NCBI GenBank assembly: GCA_015680685.1
Contig: MNCI01004650.1
Location: 37,811-101,810 of the forward strand
Length of the DNA: 64,000 bases
Origin: Gnetum montanum
Taxonomy: Eukaryota > Streptophyta > Gnetopsida > Gnetales > Gnetaceae
Direction: 5' to 3'
Below the pieces are notes generated by a model. It was given only the letters and a program-made list of their open reading frames with translations. It was not told the DNA's origin and did no database searches. Position numbers and translations under genes: made by a program. Position 1 is the first letter of the stretch. The number at the start of each line of letters is the position of its first letter. Shown piece after piece: positions 25,156 to 36,046 of this stretch.

Positions 25156-25166
25156 TACCCCCATGA
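25156..25166 (-). other. Polypurine tract of element E
   Basis: Minus-strand CATGGGGGTA directly before the LTR start TGATCAATCC. The same tract adjoins the LTR of element C. Confidence 0.6.
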
Positions 25167-25369
25167 CTAACTAAAAACTCATCCTTGAGTTAGAAAAAAA
25201 TAAGGATGAAGTTCCTTACAAAATTGGGAGGTAGAATTACATGACACTAACTACTATATACTTTTCTCCCTAGTGCCATAGTGGAGCTTACAAAAATGAA
25301 CACATGACATGACAATTTTGACAAAGAATGAAAAAAAAAATCTAGTGAGGTTGAATGTAGCCTTATGTT

Positions 25370-27960
25370 ATTCTAGGTAGAGGTGGCTCTTCCATTGGTT
25401 TTTTCCCTTGGTCATTAGGCTTCTTAAATTGGTATCTATTTAAGGGTGCTTACAAATTCTCTTTTTCCATTCTTGGATTGTGAACCATCAATGCTCATGA
25501 ACCAATGTTTGATGGATTTAGTACATTCCATGGACATGGCATTTGTAGAAACATCTAATTGACTTTAACGTACCACACTATAAACTATCATCTCTTTTCT
25601 TCAAAAGCTCTAGCCTTTTCTCTAAGTTCATGATGGTCTGTTAATCTTCAAGCTAGATTCGCTGCTACATCCTTTTACCCCTAGTAACAAACTTTAATTT
25701 CTTTTAGTTTTGAGTTTTCTACTTAAAGTTTATGTAAAGCATATTTTCTATCTACAAACTATTTTTCATATAAGGCATAGGTGGCTGCTACTTACTGTTT
25801 TAGCTCATTTTTGGGCCTACCTACTATTAACATGGCCAAATTAGCATAATGGAGGTTTGCTAACCCATGAATTCTTTCAATTCCTCTATTTGTAGGTCTT
25901 TATTTTTCACTTCCACTTGATACATTTGGGTCATGTTGCCCAAGATGGGTTGCTAATTAAGATTTTTTGCTATAATATAACTAATTTTGGTCTTTTCCAT
26001 CTAGATCTCTTTCGTATTTATTTGCTTGTACATGCCTAGTTGGTCTTGAAAGTGTTCTTTGAGCCTCTCATGCTTCTTAATCTCATTTTGTCATGCACTG
26101 ATTTTGATAGCTGATTTTTGTCTAATAACATGTACCTCTTGCATAGAGAGGGTTTTGTTTTATCTTGCAAGGTGGCTCACATCTTGGTTGACCCTCATCA
26201 ATTTCTCTCTCAACTAATGGATTCTTTCTTGTAGAATAATTTTCTTCTTTTCTACTATGTTCAACCCCATGTTATTTGTAGAAAGTTATTTGTTTTCTTC
26301 CTGTAAGGCAATAAGTGCTTTAGCATGGGCATATCATTAGGCTTTGGCTAGTAAAGCATTTCATGCTATCTTTTCTTTCTCATCTCCTATGTCTTTATTA
26401 TTCCTAAGGAGGAAATTGATTTGCTCAATTTTGAATTATGCTATCTAATCTAATGCTATGAATTGAGTTGGATCTCTCCTTTCTACTCTTAGGGCTACAA
26501 ACTCTTCTTGTAATTGATGAAGCTCATTCTTAGCATGCTTTACCCTAGTTTTGATCGATCATAATTAAATTTTCTTTGGTGGTAATTAATTCATACTATG
26601 TTGCAATGACATCACTAAGAATATCAAAGAGATTTATCATAACTTGTCGTATGTGAAATAATCTATCTAACACATCTTCATGTTCTGCAAGAGTCATGGA
26701 GGTACCAACCATCATTTGAGCATATTTGGCTCTAGAAATATCATCTAGTGGAAAAATAGGTGTATTAAATGATTCTTTGATGTGATCTGTGATCACTTCT
26801 ATAGCTCTTGCTTCATCATGGTGCTGGATGACCACAGTTGTGGCTCCTTCTCTACATTCCAACATCACTTGGAATGATGTGGCATTATCAGAAATCTATT
26901 GTGATCACTGGGACTTTCCTCCTAACTACAATGATATTTTTCCATTGGTAGTATTAATTGCAATGGTTGGTTTAACTACATCATCAATAACTTTAAATAG
27001 AGTGGCCTCTTCTCTTCTTCCCCAACTGATAGTTTCTATAATCTGATGCAGATGACTCATTAAAGGTCTATAATCTTGTAGTGGAAGTGGTAGAACTTGT
27101 GATTACTACTATTATTATCCTATGGCTTGGATAGTCTCATTAGTGCTTAGTTGTTCTTCTAATTGGTCCTTTTTTAGAGGCACTGACTTGAGCATAATGC
27201 ATTATTTGTATACCCTAGGATGCCAGCTTGTTTACATAACTTCCAAATAAGGCAAGGGAATGGAAGTGTTAACTTTCCTACATTTTTCTCCTCAAATTAC
27301 CTTTCAATTTCTATGATGTAGAGATGAGTGATGTTTACATTAAATTTTCCCATTAATATTGCACTCCCTCTGGCCACCTATGTAGAGATTCAATTTAATC
27401 TCTTAGTAGAAAACAAGTGATATGTGCCAATTTTAAAATAAATATATTCTTCTATAGTTAATTCACTATATTATTTATCTTCCTTGCCATATTCCCACTA
27501 TAACCACAACTTCCTCCCATCTATTTTAGACCTGGTTGATATCTATGCCGCATTTACTTTTTGATTGGGCATATTCAATACCTCTATTATTCCCTTAACT
27601 GAGTAAGATACTAAGATTCCTTTGATTTTGATTGTAGCATTAGCTTCTCAATTCTATAAAAACTAGATTATTTCTCAATACTAAGATACCACTCTCCATT
27701 GTTTGTTAGAGTAGGCCATGAAGGAGATGATTGAAGTTGGGCCTTAACAGCTTCTAGAGCAAATTCCAAAAATGGACCAAAGTTGAGTTCCATGATGACT
27801 ATTGACATGAGGGATTTCTCTGAAATAGATTGAAGGCATTCAAATGATAGTGTAAGTTGTTGTCCATGGACGGGCATTGGTGGAACATCTACTTTTGATT
27901 GAGCATATTGCTCTATGGTAGGTGTTTGTTGATAAATGCTAAAGGATTATGCCTCCTACT
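25370..27960 (-). pseudogene. ORF3 of element E (sense gene between pol and 3' LTR)
   Basis: The N-terminal part (27877-27668) has MELNFGPFLEFALEAV and SPSWPTLTNNGEWYL, matching KLNFGTFLKFTSKNV and SPMWPVLTFSGKWYM in element C. The middle (26868-26596, 90 open codons) reads LDDISRAKYAQMMV, then EHEDVLDRLFHIRQVMINLFD, matching HEELLEQLVGTRQLILKVFD in C at about 37300. A coiled-coil-like, Lys/Glu-rich region follows (26590-26000). The position equals that of the env-like gene of Athila elements, but no signal peptide or membrane segment is clear. Stops and frameshifts throughout; function unknown. Confidence 0.6.
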
Positions 27961-29539
27961 CTTCTTCTTCTTCCCAAAGTAGGCTTCAGCCCTTAATTCC
28001 ATTGTATAACCACCCCTAAAATTTTCCTTAGGCAGTTAAGGAGTTAAGTGTAATGCATACTTATTTAGCAAGATACACATGTTAGTACAACCAAATTGGA
28101 AAAACAACTCTATGCTATAGAAAATCATAAGTTATGATTATTGAAATAGTGAGATGAAATGGGTTTAGAAGGGATTGTAGAAATTAAAACATGAGGTGTC
28201 TTACCATAAGCATAATGAATTCTTGTGTTTTATTAGTAGCTAAGGTAATAATTAGCCTTTTTATCCAAGATTCAACCTAAGTCCAAACTACATTCTAGTG
28301 ACATCACATTGTTTCATCTCTTGGAATTACAATCGTAAGACTATCAATGTTACAAGGAGTATCTTCACTTGGTATAGTTTCCAAGGAAGAAGTTTATTTA
28401 TGGAACTTTTATTTTTTATTTTTACATTTATAAGAATCCACCTACCTTCAAGCATGGGTAACATGTCTTTCCAGTGGAACCCCTAGACACTTATTTTGTA
28501 TTCTTTATTTATTATTTGTGTCAACCCTTATAAGGTAGCACTTAGTTTACTCACTCTTCCATTTTTCATTAGATCTAAAAGGATATAATACAACCTTAGT
28601 AACATGATGGAAATTACAATAATAATCCAAAAGGAATCCATAAGTTCCCTTGATGCAACACCCTTTTCATCCCCCTTAGTTCTTCACTTTTTTGTCCAAG
28701 CATAATGATCATACGTTTATTCTTAGTTTGATGATGGAAAGAATATCATTATGGCCATGGTAAGAACCTCTTATTATTGGAATGGATGGATGGATAATGT
28801 GGGTTGACTATGCAAATAATCTATTTTTTATGACTTGATTTCATAAGGAAATCTTCACATTATTGGGCTACATCTTTCCTTTATTTAATTGTGTTTTATT
28901 AATGATCAAAACATTATTTAGAAATGGTTTGAAAAAAATTATAAAATAAATAGGAAAGATGGTAAAAATTATGAAAAAGTATAAAGAATTGAAAAAATAT
29001 TAATGAATGTAAAAAATTGAAGAAATGAGAAAGTATAAAAAAATGAGAAAAGCGTAAAAGAATGCAAAAAATGAAAAGAAAATGAAAATTAAAAAGCACT
29101 TATGAATTCCTAGATCATGATAGGGTGTCTGCCCCATGACTAAACTCTTGGGAAAGTGTTTAGAAAATGCTCCCTAGATCTCCTGGATCATGACTTTGGC
29201 TAGTTCTCTTATCATCTTTAAGATTTTAACTTTGTTATGATTATCCCATGTGATCTTGATGGTAGTTGAGTTTTGATCATCTAAGTTCTTGTTTTAATTT
29301 TCCATTGGTATGTGTTTATGAGTTAATACTTCCATTTCCAAGGCCTTAGTTGGAGTCATTTTCTTTAGAGAGGAATTAGTAAGTGGTTCCTGTGTATCCA
29401 TGCATATGTTCAATAAATTAAGGTTCTTAGTTAGTGGCCATGGGATGTCTTTTGGTTTTGTGGCTTCTGCTCTTCTTTATGCACACATTTTTGTTTCATT
29501 ATTACTATGTATTGGTATGGTGTCTATGTTAGTATTTTG
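27961..29539. other. Noncoding part of element E
   Basis: CCTTCAAGCATGGGTAACAT at about 28450 recurs in element C near 39929. An A-rich stretch with repeated AAAAATGA-like words (28940-29095) parallels 40470-40600 in C. Minus-strand codons resembling the protease-RT linker occur at 29250-29400. No RT or integrase motif seen. Confidence 0.45.
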
Positions 29540-29960
29540 AATACTCTATCCACTATTACACCCATCTCTTTTAGTAGTTATGCATGGAATTCTTTGTGTA
29601 TGGATGACACCATGTTTGTCCTCTTTTGAGATCTCCATGGATAAATCTCTCATGTCTAGCCTAGCATCAATGGTACTAAGCCATGACCTCCCCATTATGA
29701 TTGGATATTTCTTATCAATATCCTTCACATTGATCACCAAGAAGTTTGTTGGGTAGGACCACCCATTGATAGTGGTCACTACATCATCAATTTATTCCAA
29801 AGGGATGATAATAGATAGATCTACAACCTCCAACCGAATGTTGCAGTTCTTGAATTGTGGTAGGTTCCATGTTTGGATGTATCATAGGAGATTAAATTTA
29901 GTCTAGAACTTGAGTGTAATAGAGCCTTGCACAATAGATTCCCAGCTACCTATAGATACA
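29540..29960 (-). pseudogene. Element E protease
   Basis: An open segment (29779-29546) holds INGWSYPTNFLVINV, KYPIIMGRSWLSTIDAR and LDMRDLSMEISKED, the conserved C-terminal half of Athila-type protease. The catalytic region upstream (about 29930) is eroded. Ile-Ile-Met-Gly-Arg matches the flap-distal motif in D and C. Confidence 0.75.
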
Positions 29961-29969
29961 TCAAAGAAA

Positions 29970-32575
29970 CTCTTAGGTCAATTCGCTTCTATGAAAGTGG
30001 CCCTACCTTAATCCAATTGGTAATAACTATAGTGAGCATGATAGTTTGTATTTTTAAGCTTGATGATGATGGAAGCTTGTCAAGAGTGAGAAGACCTATT
30101 TTAGGAGAAGATGATCTTAATAAAGCTTCCATCTTGCCAACCTTCTCTAGAATCATCCTAAAGAAAAGATGTTTTATTATTTTGCCCTTAGCATTACTAG
30201 TAAGATCTTCTATTCATACATTTACTACTGTTGTAGCTTTCATCTACTATGACTATGATGGTAATTCACCTTACATTGCAGATGGTGGCACTAGTGGCAA
30301 AGTATGAGTTGGATTAGAATTTGAAAGATCAGCTACTTGTGGATGCATGTGCAAGTTTGGATTAGTCCTTGATGGCATTAGTTGATGATATTCTGTTGGG
30401 TGATATTGTGGATTTTGAACAGTTGTGCTCACCAGTGAGATTAGAAACTAGACATAGTATCTACAAGGATAAGGTTGTTGATATGGATACTATTGATGCA
30501 ATGGTGGCATGGTACATGATTGTGGCTACTTCCACTACTAATGGTACTTATCCTATGACTGAGGTAAAGCTCCACAAGGATAGTAAGTTGGTTGAGGTTG
30601 TTGTTTATAGTTTCCTTGAGGATAAGGTAAGCATTTGGTATTTGTTTTTGAACAAATCATGGGTTAAGTATGTATGCCCCAGTTTCTTGTAGATGTACCA
30701 TGACTAGACAACATCTCTTATGATGTTTTTATTGGCACATGATGCAACCTTCATCATTTGTAAAGCTGGTGTCTGAGTGCCTAGCTACCAAAGCAACTTT
30801 GTTCTTTTGTCCAAATATCTTCTTCTTCTCTTTATCTCTGCCTATGTTGAGTACTTATTCTACTTTCTCCTCCATAATCTTTAGTGTTGTTGTACATCAT
30901 TCATCTACCAAATTCCACATTTTCACTACCTATGCTACTATATTGACAACAAATTTCTAAATTTGTAGGATCTCTTTCCTGATGATCTAGTCCAAGGTTT
31001 CTTCCTCTTGGGTATCACACACCCATGAATCTCCTTTCCAAATTGATGGATCCTTATTATATTCTTTAGTTGATTCCATTTTTTAAGTTCTCCTTCTTTT
31101 GCCATTCCATTGATGAGTCTTTGAATTTGATGGATGATTAATTCTGATAGTCTTCCTTGGGCATAAGCCCCAAGGATCTCTTTTGTTTTGCTTCTTAGCC
31201 CATCTATGATGTGCCTTAGCTATTCCTTTGATGAAAATCCATGGCCTAGGTATTTGTGTAACAGTTAATAATATATACCCATTACTACATCAAGGGTCTC
31301 ATGAGTCCCTTGTTTCTAGTTCTAGATTTGTTTTCTAGATTTAACACTCATGAATAGGTATGATATTTATCATTAAAGATTTCAAGCATGGTACTCTTGC
31401 ATCTAATGGAATTAGGTTTCAGTGACCTATACTAGCTTTTTTCTTCCTTCACAAGTCTCCTAGGAAATAGCTTTAATTTCTACTAATCACTCTCTATGTT
31501 TTGAAGGGCATAGGCATCATGGAATGCTTGAAGGTATTGCTAAGGATGAATGTTGTAACCTCCTTCAAATCAGGGCATGTTATTCATATCTAGCCATTTG
31601 ATTCGGTTGTCTCTCATGTTCCTAGTTGGTATGTAGAACACTTCCTAAATTTGATCATGTTTTGAGTTGCCATAAGGGATTTGTCATCATGATCAAGTTT
31701 AAAGGCTCTATGGTAGTGATGACCCATTCTATGCTCATGCCTCTCTTAATCCCCTCTACTATCTCTATGCCTTCTTCTTTAATACTCCTCATCTTTTGAC
31801 TTAAAATACCTTGAGGATTAATCATAATGACCATGAGCTCTTCTTCTTTCCCTATCAAATTCTTGGTACTTATGCTATCTCCTATCATATTCCTCTAATG
31901 ATCATGATGAAGCAGAGGAGGTAGTAGGAGAATGATGCTAGTTGGTTCTTCTTTGATGACTCTTGTGAGTTTCTTTGTAAGACTTAGCAAGATCCCTTGG
32001 ACTAGAGTCTCACATGTATCTTGAGTTGGTAACCTCCCCTTTATGTATCTCTAGTATAGTAGAGTGAAGTTGGGCTTCAAAAAGTTCCTCTCGTTTAATG
32101 ATAGGTGTCTTTGATGGCTCCTCATAGTTCTAGTGAAGTTGTTCTAAAATGAACTGATCATCAAGCTCTTCTATGACAATAGATGTGTTGGCTTCCCTCC
32201 CTTTGGTATAGACATGTTTGACCTCCATAGTAGCATCTTTCTTTATCTACTCCCTTGTAGGTCTATAGGGTCTATTTATGTGTTGAGTCACATGATACCC
32301 TTCTTGAATCTAGTCCAAGTGCATTCTCCTTAGATCGGCTTGTAGCATGTTTAGTGTTGCACATACTAGAGGTAGGACTATGTTTCATTGCATGTCTCTC
32401 CACCTTACTTGTTTGTCTTGATGGAATATGAAGGTAAAGTCTAGATAGTATGAATCAATGTGAGCATAAGTAATATGTGTTTGCATTGGCATTCCCTAGT
32501 CCTCTTCATCAGCAATTCTATCACTACTCCTTATTTCCTTGGTAGGTAATAGTTGATCATTATGCGAAGACATGT
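29970..32575 (-). pseudogene. Element E gag
   Basis: A likely start at about 32573 (MSSHNDQLLPTKE) leads to FTFIFHQDKQVRWRDM, matching the gag of D. Later parts include a charged stretch (31888-31655), KYLGHGFSSKE (about 31240), and a low-complexity Gln/Tyr/His/Asn-rich part around 30300-30700. The two long plus-strand frames here (29927-30307 and 30369-30692) lie over these codons and look like shadows. Decayed. Confidence 0.65.
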
Positions 32576-32637
32576 CAGCATTTTGTGACAATTTGTATTA
32601 AGTGTGCTTTATATTAAGGTTGTGAAGATTAGAGTTA

Positions 32638-32650
32638 GGTTCTGATACAA
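32638..32650 (-). other. Primer-site-like sequence, initiator tRNA-Met type
   Basis: Minus-strand TTGTATCAGAACC resembles TGGTATCAGAGCC. It lies 65 bp upstream of the gag start of E, where a primer site is expected. Element D uses a tRNA-Asp-like site at the same place, so this would be a change of primer or a chance match. Confidence 0.4.
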
Positions 32651-32689
32651 CAAACTTTTCCAGACTTATCTAATGCACTTCAATAGTTG

Positions 32690-33285
32690 GTGCCTAGGAA
32701 ATACAACCTCTTTCAAATCATAATTACTTTTTACTATTTAAATGTAAAATTGGAGGAACCTTTTCTAAATTATGGAAAACATTGAGATCTTTTCAAATTG
32801 ATAAATGAACTAACTATTGTTATAGGTCTTGAAGAAGTTATTGACCATCTTATCATTTATCAATACCACAAACTTAACAAATGATGATAAGCTAAATCTT
32901 TTCAATTCTACATTAAGGCCTTGCTTCACCAAATCCATGGCTTATGTAAAATCATAATAATGATATTCAACACTAACACTAGAGACCATATATCTAACAT
33001 ACCCTTCCTTAGATAAAAGTAGATTGAAATGTCTTATCTTGTTTGAGAATGCCTTATAATATGCAACCATTATAAAATGCAATTTTATCTTCTTGGTGTT
33101 AGCCTTTGAACCAAAAGCTTCATTGTGGAAATTTCCATAGTGACTTCATGCTTGGAATGTTAGCAGTGATGAATGTGTTGATGTGTTACTATGGGTGTGC
33201 TTAGATAAATTTGATGATACAATGTGTTCATTGAACTTCCTCTTTGATGAGCCCTATCCACAACATCTAACACCATGAGCCATTT
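32690..33285 (-). pseudogene. Unidentified decayed coding region right of element E
   Basis: About 190 codons stay in one frame from 33282 (MAHGVRCC) with few stops. It includes KANTKKIKLHFIMVAYYKAF, LLLSKEGYVRYMVSS, MDLVKQGLNVELKRF and FVKFVVLINDKMVNNFF. The alternation of basic helices and short hydrophobic stretches suggests a real protein. I know no family match. It might be the front of the same gene as 24215-22891, now separated by E, but no sequence links them directly. Confidence 0.35.
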
Positions 33286-34849
33286 TAATGAATAGTTTCT
33301 TCACAACCAAAAAACTAGAACCTTATAATTTAATACTTAAATAGAAAATAGAGATATTCTGAAACCCTAAGGATCTAGATTTAATCTTGATTTATTAACT
33401 CAAAAGGAAATGGTAAAATAGATGAAAATTATTAATTAGGAGCATAAATACAATAAAGTAATATAGCATAGAAAAATTTTATAATACTCATGTATATAAT
33501 TAAGTAATATTTATTTAAGAAAAAGAGAAAATTGCACAACCACAAAAAGGTAGATGTTGAAAAATTCCACTAGTTACATTATTAAATAGTGTGTAAAATA
33601 ATGATCCTAAAGATACTTATTTTGCCTCAATTGAAAATTTATAAATGAAATTATTCACATTTGAAGTTTATCATATTAAATAATAAAATTAAAAATAATA
33701 ATCAAATAAAATATTAATATATAGTAAATAATATTAAATTTTCTTAAACATATAACATGCACTAAAATAACAAATGTTTATTGCAATCTCATTATGTTAA
33801 TGGCACAAATGGCAAATTTGTATCTATCATTATTATTTATTCATCAAAATAGATACATGGCTAAATTATCCATAAAGTGTATAAGGTTTCTATTTTACAA
33901 AAATACAAAATATACAAGAATTATTTTTAAAGTTTAGAAGGTCCATGTTGTACAAAATTGATCCACTTTTTGTCTCAGTTTCCTCTTTCAATGATTCCCT
34001 GCCCACTTTGGGTTGTCTACATTGAAATGTAGGGGTAGTCAAAATCTCTCAAATAAGCAAGGTTATTATATTTCCCTCTTTATGAAGCATAAAGGTTCTA
34101 GGTTAAAATTCTTAGGATTTCCACAAATTTTCTAAAAATTCATAAGAAATCCAAAAATCCGAAGGATGTATATCTTATCCAAGCATCTTTGAATGCTAAG
34201 TTTTGGTTACCCTCACTACCAAAGGGACTCACCAAGAGCTCTTTGAATAACCTCACTACTATCATCAAATTATCCTTTAAATTATTTTAATATCCAAAAA
34301 TATCACAAATTTATCTAGCAAAAATCTAAAGAGTATACATTTTGATGAGGCATATCCAAATGATAGGTCTTGGTTATCCTCACCACCAAAGGGACTCACT
34401 GATAGTTCTTGGAATAACCTCACTACTATCATCAAATTATCCATAAATTATTTTAATGTCCAAGATAGCCAAAAGTGACAAAAATCTAGTAGAATCTTAG
34501 CATAATAGTTAACATCATAGAAGAATAACATAAGATCAAAAAGTAGAGAGGAGAAATAGAAAATCCACAACAAATTAGGATAGTCATATGAAAAAAAAAC
34601 TAAAATAATCTTTCTTAATTATGCTGATAGATCTATTTGAATCTTCTCAGTGCCTTCATTTTTTTAGCTAACACTCTTAGTTAATCTTTTATTTACTTAA
34701 CCTATCAATTCCAAAACCCCTCTACAAACTGTAATGTGGTGTATCTAAGGCCTTAACTTATTTATAATGGAAAAAATACAAGAAACAAAGCTTAAATCAG
34801 CTTTCAAATGAAGAAGAAAGGACAAAAAATGTGTTTGAGGAAAAACATG
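33286..34849. other. AT-rich spacer
   Basis: No gene recognised except for the duplication listed at 34171-34500. A short GC-richer patch (33955-34050) shows no motif. Confidence 0.4.
34171..34500. repeat. Tandem duplication, period about 167 bp
   Basis: Two copies share GGTTAYCCTCAC.ACCAAAGG, AATAACCTCACTACTATC and ATTATTTTAAT. GGTTAC at 34205 recurs as GGTTAT at 34372. Confidence 0.8.
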
Positions 34850-35712
34850 TGATGAGCAATCAGTAGTCCCTATGCCCAACCATATAAATTACTAGCATTC
34901 ACTAAGCAACCCAGTTAAATTTTGTAGACTTTAAGTCTCTAAATCTAGGCAGTGAATTTTAAGGACGTGATCATTGTCTTCCAAGTTCCACTTGTGAGGT
35001 TCAAGGGTATGGTTAAGTGTAATTGAGGCACATGATTTGTATCATTTTTATATTTTTTATTTAATTCACCAAAGTATAAAAAATAGAGTAATTAAATGCT
35101 AATTAATGTAGTAACTAATTAATGCCTAACAAATCTTAACATAAGTATCTATTCCCATCTTCTGTACACATTCTAAACATGTTGTAGCACTACTAGGTTA
35201 CTAAGCATAGGAGCTACTAGGATTACTAAGTGTTAACGTATGCTTGAGATGGTCATACTTATGTACATTAAGTACTTTCTATTAATTAATTAATTAACTA
35301 CATGAACATAAATTACATGAACAATAAATGTACTAAGGAAATATTAAGCTAAGTCCAAGTGTTGTTAGGTTTATGAAGAAAGCTCATCTTTATTTCTATT
35401 CACATCAAAGTGTCCATGTACATTAGTGCTCGAATAAAGATCCATACACCTCTCAACTCTTACTATTGGCACTTAGAAAATGATCTAACCCTTAAATAAA
35501 CAAATTGTAAGAGTTTAGCCTAGCTATGAATGAATGAATGATATAAATGCAGCAAATGCACACATTTGTATAGGCAAGCCTAGACATTGCATCGATGCTT
35601 CAGACCATGCTTCAATGGGTACACATTAATGGAATCATGTTGATGTATACACATTGACAGGATTGCATCGATGTGAATGTGTTGAATTGGTCTAATCAAC
35701 CATGACTAATTA
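34850..35712 (-). repeat. 3' LTR of element C
   Basis: Plus-strand start is TGATGAGCAATC; it ends ..CTAATTA where CA is expected. It aligns in order with the LTRs at 15068 and 24275 (GTATGGTTAAGTGTAATTGA; CTACTAGGATTAC; AAGCTCATCTTTATT; GAATAAAGATCC). The flanking minus-strand tract CATGGGGGTA (35722-35713) equals that of element E, which makes this the 3' LTR. It contains two copies of the palindrome CATCGATG near 35590 and 35680. Confidence 0.7.
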
Positions 35713-36046
35713 TACCCCCATGACTGAATGAAAATTCATCCTTAAGTGAACAAAAGGAGGAACAATTTTTCTACATAATTTTCAAAGGTATGAGATTATT
35801 GATTGACTAATTGACACACACACACTTACTCAAACTAATGCAAAGTTCCCAAATATACAACTTTACAATTTTTACAAAAATTAGTGTTCATGATAAAAAA
35901 ATTTAACATTGTTACAAAAACTAATACCAAAACCCCTCTAATGGCTTGAAGATGAGGAAAAATCCAAATAGTCAAGGTAGTGGAGGTTCTTGAGATGTTG
36001 AAGGACCTTCTCCTAACTCTAGTGCACATAACTACGGTGGTTGAGG

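Larger units (their letters stand above)
24275..32650 (-). mobile_element. Element E: Athila-like element lacking most of pol
   Basis: From the right on the minus strand: gag (about 32575-29970), protease (29960-29540), noncoding sequence matching that near the 3' end of element C, ORF3 (27960-25370), purine tract and 3' LTR (25155-24275). The RT, RNase H and integrase seen in C are missing: the sequence passes from protease to sequence related to C at 40600 and below. A 5' LTR like the 3' one was not found. E would need proteins from other copies to move. Confidence 0.6.

Noticed and set aside
29927-30692. Two long plus-strand frames (126 and 107 codons)
   Set aside because: They overlap gag and protease codons of element E on the other strand and show no motif or plausible promoter.
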